Positions 35,866 through 46,553 of a stretch of DNA of 64,000 nucleotides are shown piece after piece. Below the pieces are notes generated by a model. The model was not told where the DNA came from, did no database searches, and saw only the letters and a list, made by a program, of their open reading frames with translations. The first letter of the stretch is position 1; every line of letters begins with the position of its first letter. Location: assembly GCA_048013815.1 (NCBI GenBank), contig CM106585.1, positions 7,936,001-8,000,000 of the forward strand. The letters run 5' to 3'. The translations under genes and the position numbers were made by a program. The DNA comes from Setoptus koraiensis (taxonomy: Eukaryota; Arthropoda).

Positions 35866-37756
35866 GTTGCGTCAGCGTCGCAACGACGACGATGCGAGTG
35901 CAAGGGGCAGGCATGTTTTATTGTCCCGTCCGTTGCCATGCCGCCGGCCGCCAAAACAATCTTGGCTTTGGCATAATGTGCTGGCCACTGCTGCAGCTCG
36001 CGAGCTGCCAGTCACACGACCCACCGATGGCTCGATTGCGGGCTAACGCCCGACTGGCAGCGCATTGTCGCGGCCCGCAAGCCGCCGATGGGCGACCGGG
36101 CAAGCGCCCGTCGGTTGTCACTCGACTTGGCGCTCGCATGATGCGCGCTGTGCAGAGTTGTGCAATTGCACGCGCGCAAGCACCAATTGAGTGCTGCTCG
36201 TGCGCGCGCTGTCAATTGTGTTACGCCAACACATCGTGCGCCGCCGGTCAGCTGTGAGTGCCATTTGTTATCAGCTGACCATTTGTTGTGATCGTTATCA
36301 CGATGCCCACTGTCCAGCGGCCGTCGTCGTGGCCAGCTGACAGTGGCACCGACTTGTCAAACATAGAACCGCCGGCTGACGGCCGATGGGCCGGTGGGCC
36401 GATGGGCGTTCTGCGACAGTCAGTGCGACGGTCAGCGCATTACGACGCTCGGCTCACAGGCACAACAGGTGAGCCGAGCGGCGCTGGCAGTAGCTGGCTT
36501 GTTGCTTCTGCTGGCGCCGTCGTCCGACCATCGGCCGTCCCGATTGTGTGACTTGTGTGCGGGGCCAGAGCGATGGGCACAATGAGCACGACGAGCGCAG
36601 CCACAAGACGCAGCCACAAGACGCGGCCGGCAAGACTCGTCCAGCAAGACGAGGCCAATAAAAATAAACACAAGCTGCGCTAATCCCTGTGTGAGCAACG
36701 ACGGCAGCGCCAAAGTGAGTTATTGTTGTTCGATGGTCGGCAAATTCACGACACACTGCGAGATGACGCTGCCAACAAGCGCTGGCTACACGCCCCCAAT
36801 CTCTGGATGAGCGGCTCTGCGGATAAGCGGCTGCCCGAGCTCGCTCGCTTGCCCGGCGCTCACCCGACGATCCGCTTGCCCGGCGCTTACCCGACGATCC
36901 GCTTGCCCGGCGCGTCACTCAACCGGCGAGCCGCTTTAAGCGGCTCACCCGGCCTATGCAGAGAGTGAACGAGAGAACGGGCGCTTGTTGCGTCATGACA
37001 ACTGCGGGCAACTGTCGACACAAGACACGACGATTGTGTTGTGCTCGTTGACATGACAACTTTTGCAAACAGGTGCCCGATGAGCGAGCGCTTCTTTGTG
37101 CGCCCAAGCGGCTCACTCAAGAGCTCACCTTGCCAATCTCAAGCGGTTTGGTGTAGCCAAGTGTCGTATTGTGTGCAGTGTGTGTGTATGGCGGCAATAA
37201 GTGGGCACGACCAATTCTCATCCATCATTGAGCGGCCAGCGAGTCAGCAGTGCAATGATGTAACAATATTTGTTGTGCTGCTGTTGGCGCAAGCCAGCAA
37301 CAACAACAACAGATCACATTACATTGTGATCAGTGCTGGCGCTGTTGTGATCAGCGACCAACTGTGATCAGTGACTAACTGGCAGCGCGCTGATTGCCGA
37401 TCAGCGTTGCGACTCGCAACAAATTAACATCCACTGCTACAGGTGATTTCGGCGTGACACGCCGGCCGAAAAACAACGCCAGTGAGCAATGTAAACACTT
37501 TCTCATTAATTGTTGCCCAATGTGCAACCGGATCGCACACCGTCTGTCATTACGACACCATCGTATCATAATGGCGTCGTATCGCCCATCGGCCAGCTAA
37601 CTGCGTTAGCCGCACAGCGCAGCCACACGGAAACGGAAAGCATGCTCCCGATTGGCAAGCCAGCTTGTCGTTGTTGTCGCTGTTGCTGCTGCTGCGAGCA
37701 ACAACAACAGTTGTTTCCAATTTGGACGGCAGCGAGCGCCGCCATTACCGTCACTA

Positions 37757-37798
37757 GTGACTCGCCAGCAGTGACTCGCCAGCAGCGACTCGCCAGCA
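37757..37798. repeat. 14-bp tandem array, three copies
   Basis: Three units of G(T/C)GACTCGCCAGCA with a single substitution. Confidence 0.85.
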
Positions 37799-38252
37799 GT
37801 GAGTGTATCGATTATTAAGCGACAGCATGTAATGAGACAAGCGTGTTAGCCAATTGCTCGGCTGCCAGCCACTCATTATTATCATCGCTGGATGTGATTG
37901 ATTGTGAGAGTGACGTTTCGCAGCCGATAGATGGATAAATGAGAGAATGGTTAGTTAATTGTTTTATCTGGCTGCTGCTGTATTATTCTCAGGCTGGCTG
38001 CTGTTGTCTAAATTGTGTTTGAGTGTGTGTGTGCCATCAACCGGCCGCTAACGAGACCAACACAAAGCCAACAACCAAAAGCCACGGCTACCCAAATCGA
38101 TTCGATATTCCGCGATACTCTCACTGTTGGCTCATTGGCTGGCTAACCGGCCGGCGGATCCTCTGTATAACGGTTATAATGGTCTCGCCGGCTTGTTGGC
38201 CGGCTAACTGGCTCACACTGCCGGCTGGCTCACATTGCTGGCTAGCGAGACC

Positions 38253-38426
38253 GGCATGTGAGCGGCATGTGAGCGGCATGTGAGCGGCAATAAATTGGCC
38301 GCCTCGAATCGGCGGATAATCCGCCCTCGGTCGGCGTAATCTGGTCGCGGCCGCGATTGCCGTCATGTGATGGCTCGCCAGTTAGCCGAGCCAGTTGGCC
38401 GAGCCAGTTGGCCGAGCCAGTTGGCT
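38253..38426. repeat. Two neighbouring tandem arrays (11 bp and 13 bp)
   Basis: GGCATGTGAGC is repeated three times exactly at 38253-38285. GAGCCAGTTGGCC is repeated three times at 38388-38426. Confidence 0.88.
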
Positions 38427-38551
38427 CAGCTGACGGCTGGCTGCGGCCGGCGCAAAACAATTGATTGCATTGTGTGCGCCGGCAACCACTATGATTAGTA
38501 TAACATGATCACACCTAATTTGAGTCACCTTTGCCAGCTCGGCATCACGCT

Positions 38552-38640
38552 GGCAGCATCGCGCCGGCAGCATCACACTGGCAGCATCACACTGGCAACA
38601 TTACGCTGGCAACATTACGCTGGCAACATTACGCTGGCAA
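38552..38640. repeat. 14-bp tandem array, six copies
   Basis: Six 14-bp units in two sub-types: GGCAGCATC(A/G)C(A/G)C(T/C), then three identical GGCAACATTACGCT units. The block structure suggests two rounds of local amplification. Confidence 0.9.
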
Positions 38641-40061
38641 ACTGTCCAACGCTGTGTAATGTTGTGTAATGCCCTAATGCCAAAATGACGTAATGCCCTA
38701 ATGCTGTAATGCCGATAGTTACGTAATGCCGCAATGTTGCAATGTTGTAATGCCGTCGTGCTGCAATGCAACGCCGGCAACCGAGCTTGCGGCCGCAACG
38801 TCGACGGGCCAGACACTGATTACGACACTATGTGTGTTCTGCTAATCCCTGTGTGTGCGCAGCCAGCATTATATTATTATATAATATCGTATAACATGAT
38901 ATTACATAATACAATATTAGACAATATGCAGACGAGACGCTGTTGTCATTGTTGCCGATTGTTGTTTATTGCTACTTTACCATTTTAAAAGCCAATTTAC
39001 TCTCTCGTCGGTCTCGTCTCGCACTGGCCGTCGCCAGCTCGGCAGCTCGGCGGCTCGCCAGCTCGGCAGCAACCGGCTCTCTGGAGTGGCTGTCAGCGCC
39101 AGTTGTGAGACAAGGTAAAACTCCGCCGCAGCCACCACAATGAGCAATAACTTTTCAAACATTTTGTGGCACACACATTAATGGTGAAAACTTTCTCTCC
39201 AACCGCAACAACGACAACGACAACAGCAACAACGACAACGACGACAACAATACACTTGACAATAGCATTATCGTCATCCTGATTAGATTGGCCCTTGCGA
39301 GACTGTTCAGCCCTTGTGGCGCGCACACAATGGCGTGAACAGCCATCGACGACCAACGTTATGTCATCCTGTGTCATAATTGTCACCGGCCGAGCATACA
39401 AGACACACAACACACACACACTCGGCATGACGGTGGCGAGCCAAAATAATAATACTGTAATGTTGTAAAAAACGACAAACAACGGCGAGCGGGCACAAAA
39501 GCAGAAAGAATAAAATAAAACGAAACGAAATAAAAATAAAAATAAATCTCGGCGGCCAGCAGTGACGACACAGCAACAAACATGCTCCAGATAATGCTAA
39601 ATTGATTGCGATTGCCTCTCTGCTGCGATGCTGCACCGTCACAAACGACAATTAATTTAAGTTAATTTGGAGCCAACCGCCAACGACGCTGCTATTTATG
39701 CCGCTGTCGGCGTTGTTGTTGTTGTCGTTGCTGTTGCTGTTGCTGTTGTTGCTGTCGCTGTCGCTGTTGTTGCTGTCGACACTGTTGCTGCCGTTGTCGC
39801 ACCATCCGTTGCATCCACAATAAACAATCGCAGTCGACAATCCACAATCAACAATGATGCTGCGCAAACAAGCGGCCTAATGACGTCACCATGAATGAAT
39901 GGGCCAGAGTGAACTATATTCGAAAGAACAATTGATCCACTGTGATATTTATCGACAATCGCGCCGGCCCGGCCGAAACGAACCAATCTCGATCGCTGTC
40001 GTCCGACGGCGTCCAATCGCAACGGCGCCAATATTGCCCACATCGATTTGTTGCCCGTCCG

Positions 40062-40152
40062 CTGGCGCAGTCTTGGCCGAGCGGCGGCCTCGCCGGCGCC
40101 ACTTCGACGCTGGGAGCGCGCCGGCGAGGCCGCTCGGCCAAGACCGCGCCAG
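40062..40152. repeat. Long GC-rich inverted repeat (arms ~35-38 bp)
   Basis: 40062-40099 pairs with the reverse complement of 40118-40152. There is one mismatch and one 3-nt insertion (an extra CGG in the left arm) around an 18-nt loop. The shared core is CTTGGCCGAGCGGC then CTCGCCGGCGC. This is the strongest potential cruciform in the window. It is flanked by (GTT)n tracts at 40231-40305. No transposon ends or target duplications were recognised. Confidence 0.9.
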
Positions 40153-41100
40153 CCGGTGCACAGTTGCCGCTCGGCCATTGTGCGGCTATTGGCTATGCCA
40201 ATTGTACGCCAGTTTTCTGGCGAATAGCGGATGTTGTTGTTGTTGCTGTTGTTGCTGTTGCTGCTGGTGTTGGTGTTGTTGTTGCTGTTGCTGTTGGCCA
40301 TTGTATTGTTGGTGCTCACGGCTCGATCTTGTGCACACTTGAGAGCGGCGGCCGTGTGGCTGTTGCCATTGTATCATTTTGGTCGTTGGCTGTTGTTACA
40401 GCCGGCTCGAAATGCAGCAAGTTGGTGGTGGCGTCAGCGACAACAAATGTAGTTTTTACACAATTTCTTGACACACACACTGAGCGCTATATGGGCACGC
40501 TGCATAATAATAATAATCGCCGGCTGTAACATCATGAAACATATGAATATTAATATATTCATAAGTTTGTATTTATTGGCTGCTGGCGTGCCTTTTCAAT
40601 AATATCGTCCCGTCTGTTTTGGCCGCCATTTTCACTGTTACATCACACAACTTTTATAATAATAGTAATAATAATAACGAGCTAGGATAATAATAGACAG
40701 TCAAGGTCTGGCCAACTGGCAACTGACAGTGCGGCTGCCGGTGTCGTATCATGACATGCACATGACCGGCTAAGCAGCATCACGCCAAGCCGGTGCCAAG
40801 CTAACCGGCGGCCGGCCGGCCAACTGTTGCTGGCCATTGTTGGCCAGCGTATAATTGTTGATGCATATAAATTGTCTATTAGTATCCGTCAAAGATTGAT
40901 TAGTCCGAGACAAACGCAGAGTGTGAGCTAATTTATGGTAACAAGCAATTTACATACTGTGGGTATAAATAAATAGAGAGAATAAATTGAGAATGAGAAG
41001 AAGAAGAAGCGGCTCGTCGCGGCAACTCAATAGTTTCAAATTTCAAGTCGCCGCAATTGGCAATCGTTGCAAGCTGGAGCGACACAAACATTGTTTGTGT

Positions 41101-41220
41101 CGCTCGGCAACCGCTCGCTTGCCGACTGCTGGCTTGCCAACCATCGGCTCGGCAACCGTTGGCTCGGCAACCGTTGGCTCGCCGACTGCTGGCTCGCCAA
41201 CAATTGGCTTGCCAGCGACT
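41101..41220. repeat. 15-bp tandem array, eight degenerate copies
   Basis: Eight consecutive 15-bp units of the type GGCTCGGCAACCGTT. Because the unit is a multiple of three, repetitive open frames exist on both strands (VGEPTVAEPTVAEP-like on the minus strand). No start, splice or flanking coding signal supports a gene. A hairpin with 12-bp arms follows at 41254-41282. Confidence 0.88.
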
Positions 41221-41253
41221 GTTGGCAAGCCAGCAAACAAAGAACCAATGCTT

Positions 41254-41282
41254 ATCTAGATACCAAGCAATGGTATCTAGAT
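41254..41282. repeat. Hairpin with 12-bp perfect arms
   Basis: ATCTAGATACCA at 41254-41265 is the exact reverse complement of 41271-41282, with a 5-nt loop. It lies immediately after the 15-bp array. Confidence 0.85.
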
Positions 41283-44162
41283 CTCTCCGCACACACACAC
41301 ACACACGCACACATATATGGACATTGATGGATTTACATTTGTACTCATGAATCAAACACTAAATGGTTAATGCATGTAAATGAAAACCACAGAGGTGTAT
41401 GGCTGGTGTAGGGCCGTTGTTAGCCCAGTTTGTTCACAACACAAAATCATATATCATCTTTTATTTCATTCCGTCGCTGCTGTGATATTCTTACACTTGA
41501 AATCAGTGCGCATATCTAAATAACTGGCAACACACAACCGGCCAAGCCCCCTCTGTCAAGCTTGTTAGCCAGTCAGCCGGCTGTGAATTCAACACACAAA
41601 GCGCCCACTTACGTAATGGTGACGGTGCACACAAGTGTGGTGCAAAATGTTAAAATGTGTGTTTGTGTGTCTGTGCACTAGCTAACAAACCAGCTAGCTT
41701 GCCAGCGCGACTAACAAGTGATTGGCTGAACAAAATTTCAATCGCGTATCGCTGGTGTGCTCCAGATTATATTAGACATTGCTGCTAATTGTGTGAAATT
41801 TGATAAAGTTCCGTTAGTTGCCGGCAACCGACACATCAACGAATACAGAAACTCGATGCAGTCACAGCTTGGTGTGGTTGCCATCTCAACTCGCCGACTC
41901 GCACTGCGTTAATCTAGATTGAGATAAAATATTTAGAAAGTTGCCTCTTGTTATTGTTGCTATCATTGTCACTATATGACAATCACACCACATATATACA
42001 TTTATATATATCTATTATTCCACGCCAACTACACGCCAGCAACATGATTGAGAAAAGAGATACTGCTGTCGCACTGCTAATAATAATAAATCATTAGTTA
42101 TTATTAGTGATAGAAATTGCTAGAAAACTGTCTATTGTCTAATTGTTGCCACTTGCTGCTACTGATATGTCAAACTCATTTAGTCACTCTTTTGCACTTG
42201 ATGTTGGCGCTTGTATGTGTGATCCACTTAGATAGTTGGCGACACTATTCAACTTTCAAGAGATTCTCTAGAGAGCCGACACAAACGATTCAGTGGCGCC
42301 CACATCTATTTATTATCTAAAGTGTGTCTATTATCTAATGAGCATCACAAAATTGCCGTTGTGTCTGCCTCTATTCAGGCTAGCACCATTCAACTATCCA
42401 CCACTAACTATTTAATTTAGCAACAGATGATATAGAGAAGTCAGTCTCAATCAAGCCACTTCGCTAACAGCAACAACAAACAGAAATAAAACAAAGCCTG
42501 TTTGTTACTTGCTGGCCTCCAATCGCATCATTAACAAACATTGTTCAAGATTACAACCAATAGAGATATATTAAAGATACAGCAATAATAAAACAATATA
42601 TCACACAATCAATAGACAATTAGGAGCCTCAATGGAAAAAATTCCTTGACGCAAAATTGTTGTTATTGTTGGCTCGTAATTTGATTTGATAATTACAGCA
42701 ATAACACTAGTCCATTCATCACCTTCAAACAGAAAACCGACACTAACTGACTGCAGGTCTCACACATTTAAGCAACCTACCGGATGATGACAACCGGAAC
42801 CATTTTTTTCTCTGTCTCTCTGTCTTATGGTTCGGTATCAGGTGATACATTCAGTGAGTGTAAAGTTGCAACTTTTACTCTACAATAAGTTATGATCGAG
42901 TCATTCAGATCAGCCTCGATTTCTTTTTTACCACAAAGTGCTGGCTATACAGCGCGAGACAGTCGAATTCGGTGATTGTCGGATGATCTTTCCATTTATC
43001 ACCTGTCCGATCGCTTCCATAACTTGTGAAGATTGGCCGAAAAAGGTCGCAAACATGCAAATATCGGCACTGACAAATTGTGAGTGAGAAATTCCATTTG
43101 TGCTGGGATGAGTTGACCTACAAACATACTAATCGTGATCTGTCGCTTTCGTCCAATTATTAATTGTTGAATAATTATCGCAAATGAACCATGGATATGC
43201 TCTGACTCATCGACTAATCTGTTGCACGCATGTCAACAGGTGAATCGAACAATAATTTCAAGAGAACGCCATATCATGTCACTATCCGACTTCCTCATGA
43301 CTCATGACACTACAAGTCAAATGAGACAACTGACTGTCAGTTACTATTGACAACAACTATCACATTGCATCTAGGTGTTTGTTTCATGATAAATAACCCA
43401 GAGTAATCCTAATGCTGTCAACTGACACCTTTACGAGAGAAATATCGACCGTTTAATGTGACATAACTCATTGAAACGATTTGTTAGCTGTTCATTTCTA
43501 TGTGTTCGTGTCTAGTGTTCCAACAGTCTGAGGATATGTTCAACTGTGCACCGAAACACTTTCGATATAATTCATTGAAGGCACTTTTCACTTATTTGTC
43601 GAATGCTTTAAATCAATTATACTCTAAAACCGGAAGTGAAAGTTTCCGCTATCTCTGGCTCATTTTCAGCATCCAGTCAACCGATAATAATGACGATGAA
43701 CAAGGTTATTTTCTTGGGCGGCACTGACACTAACAAGCAACAAGAGAACAACAAATGGACGAGACATGCTTATTTGGCAGCACAAAATAAGTGCACTTGA
43801 TGTTACAGTGATCAGGCAGTCGATAACGCACTAATTTACTAGTGTCGCGACGAACCGATTTCTAATCAATGAAAAGATAAACTAATTCTGAACGGTCCGA
43901 AACGAATGAACTCTCGAACCGGATGAACCGATCGCAAATTCGAGGATCTCAGGTGAGCTCAGGTGCACAGATAATGATCGAATCTCTTGTTCATTGACTT
44001 GACTGTGACACGGCGGCACGACACGTTTCTTTGTTGTTGTGCATGATCATGTGGGGTAGAACACGTGAGATCTGTTTTGCTTTAAGCAAGCATTCAAGAT
44101 ATCATCACGATTTAATATTATATTATATTAATATTTTACATTCTGAAACACAAATTCAGCTT

Positions 44163-45050
44163 ATGAATTCATCAAACAATCAATCTGATGACCTGCAATT
44201 GTCGGGTGGTACAACTTCAAACAATACCTATCACTCTGCCAATCCCATAGAGTTGAGCGATGAGGATATCATAAGGATTCAGCAAGAGCAACCAGTTAGC
44301 AATTTTATGAAACACAAATTAGAAAAGGATGCGAAGAAAAATTGGGATCTATTTTATAAAAGAAATGGAGATAGATTCTTCAAACATCGCTACTGGACCA
44401 AGAGGGAATTTGAAGAGCTTTACTCACTGGATGAACCCAATAAATCAGGTGACACGGCCAGAAAATATCTCCTCGAAATTGGTTGTGGTTGCGGGGATTT
44501 CGCATTGCCATTGTTAGAATCTGGATGTGAATTCTTCATTTATTGCTGTGATTTTTCTGACAAAGCCATAGAGATACTAACGAATAACGATTTATACAAA
44601 CAAAAACAAAACATTCAAGTGAAGGCGTTTGTTGCCGATGCTACTGTTGATGGAAAACTGAAACAAGGACTAGATGCCAACGAAATGGATATTGTCAGCA
44701 TGATATTTGTATTATCAGCAATAGATCCAACCAAGGTGAAACAAGCCCTCAAAAACGTTTTCGAAGTACTGAAGCCAGGTGGTATGGTGTTGTTTCGTGA
44801 TTATGCTCTGTACGACTATGCTATGTTGAGGTTTAAGCAGGGCCATAAAATATCCGAAAACTTCTATTTCAGACAAGATGGCACAATGGCCTACTTTTTC
44901 GACAAAGATCTCGTGTCAAATATATTCTCGGAGTGTGGCTTTGAGATTATCAATGTTGAATATGTGAGAAGACAAACAATTAATGTAGGAGAAAATCTTG
45001 ACGCAAGCAGAATATTTGTTCAAGGTAAATTCAGGAAGCCTGTGATATGA
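44163..45050 (+). CDS. METTL6-type tRNA 3-methylcytidine methyltransferase
   Basis: A single exon, 295 aa (human METTL6 is of similar size). In this family the enzyme transfers a methyl group from S-adenosylmethionine to cytidine 32 of serine tRNAs in the cytoplasm. Visible features are a low-complexity Asn/Ser N-terminus (residues 1-30), the family block KNWDLFYKRNGDRFFKHRYW (about 60-79), SAM motif I LLEIGCGCGDF (about 103-113), CDFS after strand 2 (about 129-132), SMIFVLSAIDP (motif IV region), VLKPGGMVLFRDYALYD, and GHKISENFYFRQDGTMAYFF near the C-terminus. I chose the ATG at 44163, which fits the family length; an upstream in-frame ATG would add 44 residues without similarity. It is tail to tail with RAE1, 384 bp apart. 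Alternatives are METTL2/8, but those carry longer N-terminal parts. Confidence 0.93.
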   Translation: MNSSNNQSDDLQLSGGTTSNNTYHSANPIELSDEDIIRIQQEQPVSNFMKHKLEKDAKKNWDLFYKRNGDRFFKHRYWTKREFEELYSLDEPNKSGDTARKYLLEIGCGCGDFALPLLESGCEFFIYCCDFSDKAIEILTNNDLYKQKQNIQVKAFVADATVDGKLKQGLDANEMDIVSMIFVLSAIDPTKVKQALKNVFEVLKPGGMVLFRDYALYDYAMLRFKQGHKISENFYFRQDGTMAYFFDKDLVSNIFSECGFEIINVEYVRRQTINVGENLDASRIFVQGKFRKPVI

Positions 45051-45434
45051 TAACTGGATGTTGTCATTCAGTGATGTCTCTTCTATAATAGTTATGTAAT
45101 ATCTATTTCTGACAAGAATCTGTCGAGGAGAAAACTTTCAACACAGATTATGCCCTCGGAGTTCTGTAAACAATGACTACTGCCACTCTGCAAGGACATG
45201 AAATATCATACCATTCACAAAAGCTGGAGTTCGCAGGAAACTTCAGTCGGCCCGAAAGTCAATAACGAGTTTATGTGATTGCTTATCTGACACCCCAAAT
45301 CTAGGCGAATAATATTATCGGAGGACAACATATTAGACAACGGGTTTCAGTGCTAAAACTCAATGTAGAATACAAGTAAAGGTTTTATTGTTTTGCTATG
45401 AATAGAAAGCTTCATCAAGTGTGCTACATATTCA
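45051..45434. other. Convergent 3' spacer between METTL6 and RAE1
   Basis: Holds the 3' ends of both genes. The RAE1 polyadenylation signal is at 45389-45384 (minus strand). A 30-codon + strand frame (45173-45265, beginning MTTATLQGHEISYHSQKLEF) is present, but its length is within chance expectation. Confidence 0.6.
45384..45389 (-). terminator. Polyadenylation signal of RAE1
   Basis: AATAAA on the minus strand, about 46 bp after the stop codon. Confidence 0.6.
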
Positions 45435-46553
45435 TTACCTTTTTCCTTTCGGTCTGAGATCTTCGTAACATTCATGGAATAAAATACGATTTTTCGTTTG
45501 TGCAGGATTGTAACCTTCGTGTCCTTTTGACCAATCATAGCCAATTGAGTAGGCAAATATGTCACCACGTGAATTAAAACAGCAACGAGTTATAGATTGC
45601 TCGTATCTGTCGATATTTTTCAGTCTTGTTCTGGCGTCCTTGTCCCAAAAACTGTATGCGCCATCAGATCCTACGGTTGCCATAGTTCCGTGTTCCGGAT
45701 GGAAAGCAATATCGTTGACAGCATAAATGTCTTGAACGTTACTAGGATTCGTTGCGTTCTGTCTGTGGCACTTGAATGTAAAATTGGACTTGGGATCCTT
45801 TGTTTGAACATATTGTACAGCAACCCTACCCTCTATGGATCCTAAAGCATAACCTGTGGGCTCTTTTTTCGCGTCACAAAATATTGACACGCAACGATGC
45901 TGAAATTTAAGGGGCGACTCACTAACTTGAATTTGCATTGGCTGTGGCTCTAGCTTATATATAAATACGCTCCTGTCAGCTGTTGACACAACAGCTAGTC
46001 CACGATGAGCGTCGGCGCAATAGGCTCTTTCAGGTAGATTGAGTGTCATAATTGGTTTGGGTGATCTCAGGTCCCAGAATTTGATACTCTTATCCCAACT
46101 GGCTGTCATGATACAAGAATAATTCGATGCTCTGATCCAATGTACGGACTTGACGGCGTTATCGTGTTGTGCCACTTGAACATGCTGATTACTGATAAAG
46201 TCCCACATTTTCACCGTTTTATCTATAGAGGCAGTAAAAGCCTTTGTGCCATCGTCACACCAGGCCACATCCAATACGGGCCCTTGGTGTTGTTGTTGAG
46301 CTTTTGGTTCGCCGACCCATTTGTTGGTTGTGTTGTTCTTAGTGACTTGCCAGCATCTGACTTGATTGTCCCAGGAGCCGGCTATGAAATAATATGTTGG
46401 ACCGGCATTACAGATTGGGTTAAATCCCATACTAGCCACCGTATCTTCTGGCGGCGTTGTAACTTCACCATCAGTCATGTTTTTCTGTTCTTGAGTGCCG
46501 AATAAATTGTTAGACGGATTGCCAAACACTGAGGGTGACGACCAAGCGTTCAT
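45435..46553 (-). CDS. mRNA export factor RAE1 (Gle2)
   Basis: A single exon, 372 aa (human RAE1 is 368 aa), complete from MNAWSSPSVFGNPSNNLFG to DLRPKGKR. RAE1 is a seven-bladed WD40 propeller that binds the GLEBS motif of NUP98 at nuclear pores and takes part in mRNA export and spindle assembly. Visible WD repeats include YYFIAGSWDNQVRCW, AFTASIDKTVKMWD, CIMTASWDKSIKFWDLR, SVFIYKLEPQ, GSIEGRVAVQYV and MATVGSDGAYSFWDKD. The C-terminal IFAYSIGYDWSKGHEGYNP block is nearly universal in RAE1 and distinguishes it from the related BUB3. The ATG at 46553 gives the conserved N-terminus. Confidence 0.97.
   Translation of the reverse strand: MNAWSSPSVFGNPSNNLFGTQEQKNMTDGEVTTPPEDTVASMGFNPICNAGPTYYFIAGSWDNQVRCWQVTKNNTTNKWVGEPKAQQQHQGPVLDVAWCDDGTKAFTASIDKTVKMWDFISNQHVQVAQHDNAVKSVHWIRASNYSCIMTASWDKSIKFWDLRSPKPIMTLNLPERAYCADAHRGLAVVSTADRSVFIYKLEPQPMQIQVSESPLKFQHRCVSIFCDAKKEPTGYALGSIEGRVAVQYVQTKDPKSNFTFKCHRQNATNPSNVQDIYAVNDIAFHPEHGTMATVGSDGAYSFWDKDARTRLKNIDRYEQSITRCCFNSRGDIFAYSIGYDWSKGHEGYNPAQTKNRILFHECYEDLRPKGKR

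Larger units (their letters stand above)
22264..44162. other. 22-kb region without an identified gene
   Basis: No gene can be named in this stretch. It contains abundant microsatellites: GA at 22637-22660, CT near 23764, CA at 24053-24092, 24624-24657 and 33799-33832, GT at 35366-35402, ATT at about 27530-27560 and TA at about 28575-28592. From about 33.4 to 41.3 kb there is a second GC-richer block of short-unit tandem arrays like that of 1-14 kb. Several short frames with splice-like borders are listed separately as candidate exons. The region could be intergenic or could hold long introns of a gene whose main exons lie elsewhere. Confidence 0.5.

Noticed and set aside
34713-36257. Several 150-210-codon ORFs on both strands
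   Set aside because: They depend on (GTT)n, (GT)n and the 15-bp GTTGTCGTTGTTGCC array, with V/A, C/R or Q runs in different frames; no gene-like features.
39696-40529. Overlapping ORFs of 195-207 codons around the 40.1-kb inverted repeat
   Set aside because: Composed of N/T/S or V/A runs from CAA/GTT tracts and of the GC-rich inverted repeat read both ways; no homology visible.
44031-44162. In-frame upstream extension of METTL6
   Set aside because: Adds 44 residues without similarity to the family; the ATG at 44163 gives the expected length.
45173-45265. 30-codon ORF downstream of METTL6
   Set aside because: Length is compatible with chance in this composition and it lies in the METTL6 3' UTR; no family recognised.
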